Origin: Pseudomonadota bacterium
Lineage (GTDB): Bacteria; Pseudomonadota; Alphaproteobacteria; Parvibaculales; Parvibaculaceae
Direction of reading: 5' to 3'
Assembly (NCBI GenBank): GCA_021780275.1
Contig: JAJXZC010000534.1
Coordinates: 1 to 13,123, forward strand
Length of the DNA: 13,123 nucleotides
A program made the position numbers and the translations under genes. The notes below the pieces were generated by a model. That model did no database searches. It was given only the letters and a program-made list of their open reading frames with translations, and was not told where the DNA came from. Position 1 is the stretch's first letter. Each line of letters begins with the position of its first letter. This document shows positions 7,323 to 13,123 of the stretch, in pieces.

Positions 7323-9242
7323 TCAACCGCCAAAGAGCGCTGAGGACCCGACGTCGTCCGGCATTTCGGCGTTGGACGAGGGCATTTCAAGAAGGTTGGT
7401 CGCATGTGGTTTGACGTGGACCGGCACCGCGATTTCGACGCGGTTTCGACCACCGTTCTTGGCGACATAAAGGGCCTGATCGGCAGCTTCGAGCAGGCTC
7501 TTCACGTCGGAGGCGTGATCGGGAATAAGAGCGACGCCGAGTGAGATCGTAAAGCGCTTGAGCTCAACCCCGTTGTGGATCAGATGCATATCTGCTGCGG
7601 CCTGTCGCAGATCCTGGGCGCACTGGGTCGCGCGCTCCATCGTCGCGCCGGGCATGATGATAAGGAACTCTTCGCCACCGAACCGGCAGATAAGATCGCT
7701 GGCGCGAACATGATGCGGCATGAGTTCCGAGAGGCACTTCAGCGCCACGTCGCCGGCATCATGTCCATATTCGTCGTTGAAATCCTTGAAGTGATCGATA
7801 TCGATCATGATCGCTCCGATGGAGAGATCGCTGCGTTCCGCGCGCGCCTGAAGCAACTCCAGGGCCTCCTGCAGGAAGCGACGATTGAAGAGTCCGGTGA
7901 GCGGATCGCGGATCGACTGCTCGCGCAGGGTTTCGCGAAGACGCAGATTCACGAGGGCGAGCGCCAGCGTTTCCGCCAGCACGCGTAGATCATGCGCTTC
8001 TATGGCCCACGGGACGGTCTCATTCGTCCGTTCGAGATAGAGAAGACCGACCGTCTCGCTTTGCGCGACAAGGGGAAGGCAACGATAGCCTAACACGGCA
8101 TCGCGCTTGATGTGCTCGCAGACGACGTCGGCCGAGACGTTCTTGATTTCATGTGCCTGTCCGCGCCTCAGACCCCAGCAATTCTGAGGGCTGAATTCGG
8201 GCGTGTCTCCTTTGGGCTCGCCCCATTGTGCAACCTCGGTCAGCACTGTGCGCGACCCGGAAAAGACATAGAGCGCGCCTGGAATATCGGGAAAGAGCTG
8301 CGGAACGAACCTTTCCACAAGGGAGGCAAACTCCTGGATGTTTGAGCAGCCTGGAAGCCGATATGCCACGCGGCCGAGCAGATCGATTGAACGGGTTCGG
8401 GCGGTGACTTCCGCATTTCGAGCCACCAACTCCTTGTTGGCCTGGGTCAACGCCTCTTCTGTCGCCGCACGTTTTGCCTCGACTTCGCGCAGGTGACTCG
8501 CAAGGCGATTAAAGGCTCCCGCCACAAGGCCCAGCTCATCACCTTCTGGAACCTCAATCTCCTTCGGACTTTCATTTCGGCTAATCGTGTCGAGGCCCGT
8601 GGCCAGGGCCAGCAGTGGACGCGAGAGATAGCGGGCCGACACGAAGATGAAAGCGAGTGACGTCAATATAATGAAGGCTCCGCCCATGACGATGAAATTG
8701 ACCACCCAGTGGCGGGCGCTGTCGAGGAGCGTCCAGATTCCGTCAATGTGAATCTGATGAGTGATGATAAGGCTATTAAGGGACGTCTGTGTCTGTTCTC
8801 TATCGGCGGCGTTCACCTTGGTCGCGATCTCGATCATTCTTGGCGTCGGGCGAGCAGCCTTTGTAATAGCGACATCTGCGTCCATGCGCGTGAGGCGTGC
8901 GGCAGCGATCATACCCATCGTCTTGCCTTCGTCGGATTGATCGAGGCCGACAGGGGTGTATGCCTGAATGAGCGAAATCGCATTGAGGAGATTGCCGCGT
9001 GCGTCCTTGTAGGTTGCAAGAGATTTGTCGTCGCGTTTGTTGAAGAACGCGGCGCGGCTTTCCTCGGCGTCATTAAGCGCCAGCATGACCTGCTGGGCCT
9101 GTATCATCAGTCCGATGGCTTCGCGGTTTTCTTCGACGAGTTTCTGGTAGCTCAGGAAATTCCAGAACAGCGCGCCGCATAGCAATGCCAGTGCGGTCAG
9201 GAGGGCGCCTTCGAACAGCCATATGCGTCTACGGATGGACAT
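7323..9242 (-). CDS. membrane diguanylate cyclase: sensor, HAMP, GAF and GGDEF domains
   Basis: The enzyme makes cyclic di-GMP from two GTP, signalling motility and surface attachment. Two membrane helices (about 8-30 and 180-202) bracket a mostly helical extracytoplasmic sensor of about 150 residues, similar in layout to a four-helix-bundle or CHASE3-like domain. A HAMP domain (about 203-256), a coiled coil, a GAF domain (about 290-455, with NCWGLRRGQAHEIKN) and a GGDEF domain (about 460-620) follow. The active-site motif is GGEEF (522-526). RASD (513-516) lies exactly five residues before it, the product-inhibition I-site, so the protein looks active and feedback controlled. Two 60-base rows within it (8761-8820 and 9001-9060) are 50% and 55% GC, against 65% in an ntrY row. 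No Shine-Dalgarno is visible before the ATG; a palindrome sits nine bases upstream. The stop abuts the phosphatase stop. Confidence 0.93.
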   Translation of the reverse strand: MSIRRRIWLFEGALLTALALLCGALFWNFLSYQKLVEENREAIGLMIQAQQVMLALNDAEESRAAFFNKRDDKSLATYKDARGNLLNAISLIQAYTPVGLDQSDEGKTMGMIAAARLTRMDADVAITKAARPTPRMIEIATKVNAADREQTQTSLNSLIITHQIHIDGIWTLLDSARHWVVNFIVMGGAFIILTSLAFIFVSARYLSRPLLALATGLDTISRNESPKEIEVPEGDELGLVAGAFNRLASHLREVEAKRAATEEALTQANKELVARNAEVTARTRSIDLLGRVAYRLPGCSNIQEFASLVERFVPQLFPDIPGALYVFSGSRTVLTEVAQWGEPKGDTPEFSPQNCWGLRRGQAHEIKNVSADVVCEHIKRDAVLGYRCLPLVAQSETVGLLYLERTNETVPWAIEAHDLRVLAETLALALVNLRLRETLREQSIRDPLTGLFNRRFLQEALELLQARAERSDLSIGAIMIDIDHFKDFNDEYGHDAGDVALKCLSELMPHHVRASDLICRFGGEEFLIIMPGATMERATQCAQDLRQAAADMHLIHNGVELKRFTISLGVALIPDHASDVKSLLEAADQALYVAKNGGRNRVEIAVPVHVKPHATNLLEMPSSNAEMPDDVGSSALFGG

Positions 9243-9250
9243 GGGCGCAT

Positions 9251-9265
9251 GTTACTTTGAGTAAC
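9251..9265. promoter_or_regulatory. 15-bp perfect inverted repeat upstream of the cyclase gene
   Basis: GTTACT-TTG-AGTAAC is a perfect palindrome with 6-bp arms and a 3-base centre. It lies in the 77-bp gap between the mazG stop and the cyclase ATG, ending nine bases before the start on the minus strand. Here it could be an operator for a dimeric regulator, or in RNA a small hairpin covering the ribosome binding region, where no Shine-Dalgarno is seen. It lacks a T run, so it is not a terminator for mazG. It does not match any operator I know. Confidence 0.4.
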
Positions 9266-9319
9266 CGCGCAAATCATCCCAAAAGCAGATGTAAAAATCC
9301 GGGTAATGAATGCTTCAGT

Positions 9320-10141
9320 TTACTTTGGAGTGCGCTCGATAAGCTTGGCTTCCGTCCAAAGAGCATCCATTTCTTCCAGCGTTGAATCTTCCGGGCGACG
9401 GTTTGATGCTGCAAGCCGCATTTCGATATGCCTGAAGCGGCTGCCGAACTTCGCATTGGCACGGCGCAACGCCGCTTCCGGATCGACTTTCATGTGACGT
9501 GCAAGATTGGCGTAGACGAACAGCAAGTCGCCGAATTCGTCTTCGAGGCGATCCGGATCGCCGCCCTTGGTCAGTTCTTCGGAAAGCTCGAGCATTTCCT
9601 CATTGAGCTTGTCGAGAACTTCGACTGTGCTCGGCCAGTCGAAGCCGACGCGCGCGGCGCGGTTCTGCAGCTTCACCGCGCGTGTGAGGGCGGGGAGTAC
9701 GAGGGGCACGTCGTCGAGGATGCTTTCGGGGGCGGGCTTTCCCTTCGCCGCCTTTTCCTGTTCCTTGATGTCGTCCCAGCGCCCCCTGACGGCGCTTGCC
9801 GTGCCGGTCGTTTCATTGCCGAACACATGTGGGTGACGGCGGATCATTTTCTCACAGATTGCGCGGACGACATCCTCGAAGCCAAAGGTGCCGGCTTCGC
9901 TTGCCATCTGCGCGTGGAAGGCCACCTGAAGCAGGAGGTCGCCCAGCTCCTCGCGGAGGTCGGCCATGTCGCCGCGTTCGATTGCGTCGGCCACCTCATA
10001 GGCTTCCTCGACGGTGTAGGGCGCGATGGTCGCGAAGTTCTGTTCGAGGTCCCAGGGGCAGCCGCCATCGGGGTTACGCAGCTTCGCCATGATCGCGAGC
10101 AGGGCCTCGATACGGCCGAGATCGGTGGGGGCTGCGGTCAA
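9320..10141 (-). CDS. mazG: MazG, nucleoside triphosphate pyrophosphohydrolase
   Basis: MazG hydrolyses nucleoside triphosphates to monophosphates and pyrophosphate, clearing damaged nucleotides and lowering ppGpp-linked stress in some bacteria. The protein has two MazG domains. The first includes NPDGGCPWDLEQNFATIAPYTVEE, the metal-binding EExxE at residues 45-49 and the EELGDLL helix. The second has NEEMLELSEEL and EDEFGDLLF. Both metal motifs are intact. The start is TTG 10141-10139 on the minus strand: GGAG (10151-10148) lies six bases before it, and the resulting N-terminus lines up with that of E. coli MazG. An upstream extension to 10417 is open but is a frame shadow of the hydrolase gene. 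The size is 273 aa against about 263 in E. coli. It lies 37 bp after the hydrolase gene, probably in one transcript. Confidence 0.95.
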   Translation of the reverse strand: MTAAPTDLGRIEALLAIMAKLRNPDGGCPWDLEQNFATIAPYTVEEAYEVADAIERGDMADLREELGDLLLQVAFHAQMASEAGTFGFEDVVRAICEKMIRRHPHVFGNETTGTASAVRGRWDDIKEQEKAAKGKPAPESILDDVPLVLPALTRAVKLQNRAARVGFDWPSTVEVLDKLNEEMLELSEELTKGGDPDRLEDEFGDLLFVYANLARHMKVDPEAALRRANAKFGSRFRHIEMRLAASNRRPEDSTLEEMDALWTEAKLIERTPK

Positions 10142-10178
10142 GATTGTCTCCGGTTCAAAGAGGGCTGGGCTGCTGGGA

Positions 10179-10829
10179 TCAGCCGTACATATTGTCGGCG
10201 ACGAAGGGGTTCGTGCGCCGCTCCGCGCCGAAGGTCGAGAGCGGCCCGTGGCCCGGCACGAAGGTGACGTCGTCGCCAAGCGGCCAGAGCCGTTCGCGGA
10301 TCGAGGCGACAAGCGCGTTGTAATCGCCCTGGGGCAGATCGGTGCGGCCGATCGAGCCCTGAAAGAGCACGTCGCCGACGATGGCGAGGCGCGACGGCGC
10401 ATGGAAGAAGACGACATGGCCGGGCGTGTGGCCGGGGCAATGGATCACATCGAAGGTGAGGCCCGCGACCTCGACGGTATCGCCATTTTCCAGCCAGCGG
10501 TCGGGCAGGAAGGCGCCGCATTCCGGGAAGCCATATTTGCGCGCCTGTTCCGGCAGCGCCTCGATCAGGAAGAGATCGGCGCGGTGCGGACCTTCGATGG
10601 GAATGTTCAGCCTGCGCGCCAGGTCGCCCGCCGCCGCCGCATGATCGAGGTGCCCGTGGGTCAGAAGGATCTTGTCGAGCGTGATTCCTGCTTCTTCGAT
10701 CGTGTGCAGGATGCGGTCGAGATCGCCGCCCGGATCGCTCACCGCGCCATGCATGGTGTCGTCGTTCCACAGCAGAGTGCAGTTCTGCTGGAACGGAGTG
10801 ACGGGGAGAATCGCTGCTTTGAGGCTCAT
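10179..10829 (-). CDS. MBL-fold metallo-hydrolase, glyoxalase-II-like (YcbL type)
   Basis: This is a cytoplasmic metallo-beta-lactamase-fold hydrolase, probably a type II glyoxalase acting on glutathione thioesters such as S-lactoylglutathione. The zinc motif THGHLDH has H58, H60, D62 and H63. The further metal or structural motifs CPGHTPGH, VGDVLFQGSIGRTD and VPGHGP are all present in order. At 216 aa it matches the short YcbL group rather than classical glyoxalase II (about 250 aa), whose C-terminal glutathione-binding domain it lacks. The start at ATG 10829 gives the conserved beginning MSLKAAILPVTPFQQNC; the frame is open further upstream, but that part is basic and not conserved. No Shine-Dalgarno is evident. 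It reads away from the HU gene and leads the hydrolase-mazG pair. The true substrate is not determined by the sequence. Confidence 0.9.
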   Translation of the reverse strand: MSLKAAILPVTPFQQNCTLLWNDDTMHGAVSDPGGDLDRILHTIEEAGITLDKILLTHGHLDHAAAAGDLARRLNIPIEGPHRADLFLIEALPEQARKYGFPECGAFLPDRWLENGDTVEVAGLTFDVIHCPGHTPGHVVFFHAPSRLAIVGDVLFQGSIGRTDLPQGDYNALVASIRERLWPLGDDVTFVPGHGPLSTFGAERRTNPFVADNMYG

Positions 10830-10988
10830 GACGGGGCGCTTTTTTGAATGTCGATGTCCGATGAAGGTAGGTACGCAGGTGCAATATGTCCAATGGTGAC
10901 GGGCATTTTTGTGCCTTTCGCGTCGAAATCTGTGCATAAACGCGGTAGGCGGGGCGAAAAAAGCGTTGGGGCGCAGCAAACTCTTGGC

Positions 10989-11001
10989 GTTTCTCCGAAA
11001 C
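10989..11001. promoter_or_regulatory. inverted repeat in the divergent promoter region before the HU gene
   Basis: GTTTC-TCC-GAAAC is a perfect 5-bp inverted repeat, 45 bases upstream of the HU start, within the 217-bp region between the divergent hydrolase and HU genes. The region must hold promoters for both directions; I see no convincing -35/-10 pair. A TTG-containing hexamer (TTGGCG, 10984-10989) touches the repeat, so a regulator bound here could block or assist the HU promoter. The repeat is short and could be chance. Confidence 0.25.
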
Positions 11002-11046
11002 TTGTGAAAGATAGCTACAGGTTCCACCAAGGACGAATCACAAATC

Positions 11047-11421
11047 ATGGCAACAAAAGCAGCAGCTAAACCCGCAGCTAAAACCGCAGCCAAGCCTGCC
11101 GCGAAGGCACCGGCCGCCAAGGCGGCCAAGTCCGCGACGGCTCAGGTCACCATTCCGCTTTCGAAGATCATTGCGGAACTTGCGGAAAAGCACGATCTGT
11201 CGAAGAAGGCAGCGGCTGCCTTGTTCGACGATTTCGTCGAGCTCACCGTGAAGAACCTGAAGAAGGGCAACAAGGTCCGTATCACCGGCCTCGGCATCCT
11301 TCAGGTCCGCAAGCGCGCCGCGCGTATCGGCCGCAACCCGGCCACGGGCGAGCAGATCAAGATCAAGGCGTCGAAGAAGGTCGCCTTCCGCGTTGCGAAG
11401 GACCTGAAGGAAGCGATCTGA
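11047..11421 (+). CDS. HU-family DNA-binding protein with an N-terminal Lys/Ala/Pro tail
   Basis: HU proteins bind and bend DNA as dimers and help compact the nucleoid. Residues 34-124 form a normal 91-residue HU core: dimer helices (IPLSKIIAELAEKHDLSKKAAAALFDDFVEL), then GLGILQVRKRAARIGRNPATGEQIKIKA, which carries the DNA-binding arm with RIGRNPATG. The first 33 residues are an added tail of Ala, Lys and Pro with Lys about every fourth position (repeats of the AAKP kind). It resembles histone H1 tails and those of Deinococcus HU and mycobacterial HupB. The tail should add non-specific DNA binding and may be acetylated, as in those proteins. The start ATG 11047 keeps the tail; AAGGA lies 13 bases upstream, a rather long spacing. 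An ATG-less later start would remove the repeats. A strong terminator follows, so the gene is probably transcribed alone. Confidence 0.93.
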   Translation: MATKAAAKPAAKTAAKPAAKAPAAKAAKSATAQVTIPLSKIIAELAEKHDLSKKAAAALFDDFVELTVKNLKKGNKVRITGLGILQVRKRAARIGRNPATGEQIKIKASKKVAFRVAKDLKEAI

Positions 11422-11484
11422 TCGCTTTCTCCCGGTTCCGCAACTAGCGGTCGATCGGTAAACGATAGCCTCCGCGCTGTCGCG

Positions 11485-11516
11485 AAAGGCGGTCCCTTTG
11501 GGCCGCCTTTTCGTTT
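11485..11516 (+). terminator. rho-independent terminator of the HU gene
   Basis: AAAGGCGGTCC (11485-11495) pairs with GGGCCGCCTTT (11500-11510) around a CTTT tetraloop, an 11-bp stem with a single G-U pair. The downstream bases are T-rich (TTTTCGTTT, counting the end of the stem). It lies 63 bases after the HU stop and 77 bases before the RidA-like start. The A-rich left flank means it could also work on the minus strand, though no minus gene ends here. Confidence 0.88.
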
Positions 11517-11541
11517 GCTGGGCTCATTGGGGGCTGGTATC

Positions 11542-11577
11542 AAATCGCGCCACGCGAGGCGTGGCAAAGGACGATTT
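11542..11577 (+). promoter_or_regulatory. composite hairpin just before the RidA-like gene
   Basis: A perfect 7-bp stem GCCACGC-GAG-GCGTGGC (11549-11565) sits inside an outer 6-bp stem AAATCG (11542-11547) with CGATTT (11572-11577), giving 13 pairs with an uneven internal loop (1 against 6 bases). The T run TTTTT (11575-11579) closes it, and the Shine-Dalgarno AAGGAG begins at 11581. It could be a leader structure, an attenuator-like stop, or a second terminator after the HU terminator. Function is inference. Confidence 0.4.
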
Positions 11578-11593
11578 TTCAAGGAGCGAAGCG

Positions 11594-11941
11594 ATGGCAA
11601 TCCGTCGATTGGGCGTAGGCAAGCGGTTGAGCGAAGCGGTCGTGCATGGCGATCGCGTGTTCTTGGCCGGGCAGGTGGCGGAGGATGCCTCGGCGCCGAT
11701 CCGCGGGCAGGCGCAGCAGATCCTCGGCCAGATCGACGCGCTTCTGGCCGAAGCCGGCACCAACAAATCGAAGCTCATCTTCGTTCAGATCTGGCTTGCC
11801 GATATGGGCGACTATGACGTCTTCAACGAGGTCTGGGATGCCTGGGTCGATCCGCAGAACCTTCCGGCGCGCGCCTGTGTGCAGTCGCCGCTGGTGAAGC
11901 CGGAGTGGAAGGCCGAAGTTCAGGTCACTGCCGCCATCTGA
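11594..11941 (+). CDS. RidA/YjgF-family protein, YoaB-like
   Basis: RidA-family proteins form trimers; RidA itself hydrolyses reactive enamines and imines released by PLP enzymes, and related subgroups have other or unknown roles. The 115-residue protein fits the YoaB-like subgroup, as in DAWV followed by ARACVQSPLV and VQVTAAI at the C-terminus. R93 and E108 stand 15 residues apart, the same spacing as the catalytic R105 and E120 of E. coli RidA, so the active-site pair is preserved. ATG 11594 has AAGGAG (11581-11586) seven bases upstream, which decides the start over the longer open frame from 11498. The gene sits between the HU terminator and an acyl-CoA ligase gene. Imine deaminase activity is plausible but not certain for this subgroup. 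Confidence 0.9.
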   Translation: MAIRRLGVGKRLSEAVVHGDRVFLAGQVAEDASAPIRGQAQQILGQIDALLAEAGTNKSKLIFVQIWLADMGDYDVFNEVWDAWVDPQNLPARACVQSPLVKPEWKAEVQVTAAI

Positions 11942-12205
11942 GGCACCGGACTTCTGACGGGCGAGCGCTGCCGGACCTGCTCCGAATGACCGATATCATG
12001 GTCAGTGTAGGGAGTGTTTATGACGTCCCGGAAGGCTCGCCCGCTCATCTTGCGGGCGCAGGCGTGCCGGGCCGAAAGGTAACCGCAGGCGTTGTGCGGC
12101 GCACCATTTCAATGCCCGATCGGCCGATCACGGTACCATGGTCACGCCGGCTTTTTCCGTCTAGGTTTCCCGGCACAGGGAGTCGACAAGAAACGGAACA
12201 AAGTC
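11942..12205 (+). other. 264-bp gap between the RidA-like and ligase genes
   Basis: No convincing gene lies here; one open frame (about 11905-12264) overlaps both neighbours and has no recognisable protein. The gap holds a perfect 7-bp hairpin (CGCCCGC, 12038-12044, with GCGGGCG, 12052-12058). A 9-bp segment CGGGCGAGC (11958-11966) is complementary to 12035-12043, so it would compete for the same bases. There is also a 12-bp perfect palindrome at 12118-12129. The promoter of the ligase gene should be here, but I cannot place its boxes. No clear terminator for the RidA-like gene is seen; GGCTTTTT (12152-12159) has only a weak stem before it. Confidence 0.4.
12118..12129. promoter_or_regulatory. 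12-bp perfect palindrome upstream of the ligase gene
   Basis: GATCGGCCGATC is self-complementary over all 12 bases and lies 76 bases before the ligase ATG. Palindromic sites near the promoters of aromatic-acid ligase genes often bind MarR-type repressors that sense the CoA-thioester product. That role here is inference from position; the sequence is GC-rich and could be chance. Confidence 0.3.
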
Positions 12206-13123
12206 ATGAATACCTACGTCAAAGCGCCATTCAAGCCGGTGAAATTCCTCGAGCGCGACATTGAACTGGAGCGGCGCGACGACGGCGCGATGATCATGCG
12301 GTCGCGCATTCCGTTGAAACCCTACGAAAAGCACATTCCGGCATTCTTCCGCTACTGGAGCGAAGCGCAGCCCGACCGCACATGGCTGGCGCAGCGCCGT
12401 GGCGAGACGCGCGACTGGCGGCGGCTGAGTTATGGCGAGGCGCGCGCGACCGTCGACGCGCTGACGCAGGCGCTCCTCGATCTTGACCTTGGGGCGGATA
12501 GCGCGGTCATGATCCTGAGCGGCAACTCGCTCGAACATGCGATGATGACCATGGCCGCCATGCAGGCGCGACTTCCCGCAGCGCCGGTATCGCCCGCCTA
12601 TTCGCTGGTGAGCGAAGATCATACGAAGCTCAAACATGTCTTCGACCTGCTGCGGCCCGGCGTCATCATGGTGCAGAGCGGCAAGTCCTTCGAGCGTGCG
12701 CTGGAGGTGCTCGATCTTTCCGGCGTTACGGTCGTCCATGTCGATGACGCGCCGTCCAACGTACCGAGCGTTTCTTTCAATGACTGGACGAAGACGCCGG
12801 TGACGGGCGACGTCGAGAAATCGGTCGCGGCGATCGAGCCCACCACCATCGGCAAGCTTCTCTTCACCTCCGGCTCGACCGGGATGCCGAAGGCGGTCAT
12901 CAACACCCAGCAGATGATGACGGCGAATGTTGCCATGGCGCAGCAGTCGCGCCCGCGCGACGAGGGCGCCATCGCTCCCATCGTCCTCGATTGGCTGCCA
13001 TGGAACCACACCATGGGCGGCAATGCGGGTCTGCATGGGCTGCTCGCCGATGGCGGAACGCTCTACATCGATGACGGGCGCCCGGTGCCCGGCCTCTTCG
13101 ACGAGACGCTTCGGAACCTGCGC
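12206..13123 (+). CDS. AMP-forming acyl-CoA ligase, feruloyl-CoA-synthase-like (5' part only)
   Basis: The open frame runs from ATG 12206 to the window edge without a stop, giving 306 codons of a protein that should have roughly 600. It belongs to the AMP-forming ligases, which activate a carboxylic acid with ATP and join it to CoA. The P-loop signature TSGSTGMPKAV starts at residue 221, and DWLPWNHTMGGN follows. The N-terminal signatures VKFLERDIELERRDDG, SGNSLEHAMMTMAAMQARLP and APVSPAYSL resemble the feruloyl-CoA synthase group more than long-chain FadD. The likely role is activation of ferulate, another hydroxycinnamate or a related aromatic or fatty acid. The start gives the usual N-terminus; only a weak GGA lies upstream. 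The adenylation C-terminal domain with the catalytic lysine is outside the window, so activity cannot be judged. Confidence 0.88.
   Translation, partial: MNTYVKAPFKPVKFLERDIELERRDDGAMIMRSRIPLKPYEKHIPAFFRYWSEAQPDRTWLAQRRGETRDWRRLSYGEARATVDALTQALLDLDLGADSAVMILSGNSLEHAMMTMAAMQARLPAAPVSPAYSLVSEDHTKLKHVFDLLRPGVIMVQSGKSFERALEVLDLSGVTVVHVDDAPSNVPSVSFNDWTKTPVTGDVEKSVAAIEPTTIGKLLFTSGSTGMPKAVINTQQMMTANVAMAQQSRPRDEGAIAPIVLDWLPWNHTMGGNAGLHGLLADGGTLYIDDGRPVPGLFDETLRNLR

Noticed and set aside
10142..10417. Upstream extension of the mazG frame
   Set aside because: The added residues are a Ser/Arg/Pro-rich shadow of the hydrolase gene; the TTG at 10141 has a good Shine-Dalgarno and fits the family N-terminus.
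9428..10847. Plus-strand open frames opposite mazG and the metallo-hydrolase
   Set aside because: Both minus-strand genes have intact catalytic motifs; the plus frames show none.
11047..11145. AAKP-coding repeats as a DNA repeat or CRISPR-like array
   Set aside because: The periodicity follows the protein tail and the repeats are imperfect and only about 12 bases long; there are no spacers.
11498..11593. Longer start for the RidA-like protein
   Set aside because: It would begin inside the HU terminator; ATG 11594 has a perfect AAGGAG site and the family N-terminus.
11905..12264. 119-codon open frame spanning the gap before the ligase gene
   Set aside because: It overlaps both neighbours in another frame, has no motif and no ribosome site.

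Overview
The window is a chromosomal, housekeeping-rich segment of a GC-rich alphaproteobacterium. The gene order ntrY-ntrX-dat-hfq-hflX, with mazG nearby, is typical of that class, and the protein sequences fit it. The combination with a feruloyl-CoA-synthase-like gene is compatible with a Parvibaculum-like or related rhizobial-order genome, but the genus is a guess. There is no tRNA, rRNA, insertion sequence, CRISPR array or phage gene.

Left part (1-7322, all plus strand): a possible last few codons of an upstream gene (ntrC would be expected), then the membrane sensor kinase NtrY and its response regulator NtrX, overlapping by 11 bp. A D-amino-acid aminotransferase with a TTG start follows. 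After a 197-bp gap with a long imperfect hairpin come hfq, hflX (TTG start, 9 bp after hfq) and an inositol-monophosphatase-family gene that overlaps hflX by ATGA. The themes are nitrogen/redox signalling, D-amino acid supply for the cell wall, and RNA and ribosome control.

Middle part (7323-10829, all minus strand): a membrane diguanylate cyclase (sensor-HAMP-GAF-GGDEF), mazG (TTG start, strong Shine-Dalgarno) and a glyoxalase-II-like metallo-hydrolase. They read in the order hydrolase, mazG, cyclase. The cyclase meets the phosphatase gene tail to tail with no spare base and looks lower in GC than its neighbours.

Right part (10830-13123, plus strand): a divergent promoter region, an HU-family protein with a histone-H1-like Lys/Ala/Pro tail and a textbook terminator. 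Then come a RidA/YoaB-like gene preceded by a composite hairpin, a 264-bp gap with palindromes, and the first 306 codons of an AMP-forming acyl-CoA ligase of the feruloyl-CoA synthase type, cut by the window end.

No clearly undescribed multi-gene system is visible. The best leads are an NtrX without the sigma-54 contact loop, the tailed HU, the hfq and ridA leader structures, a 15-bp palindrome in front of the cyclase gene, and three TTG starts among the conserved genes.
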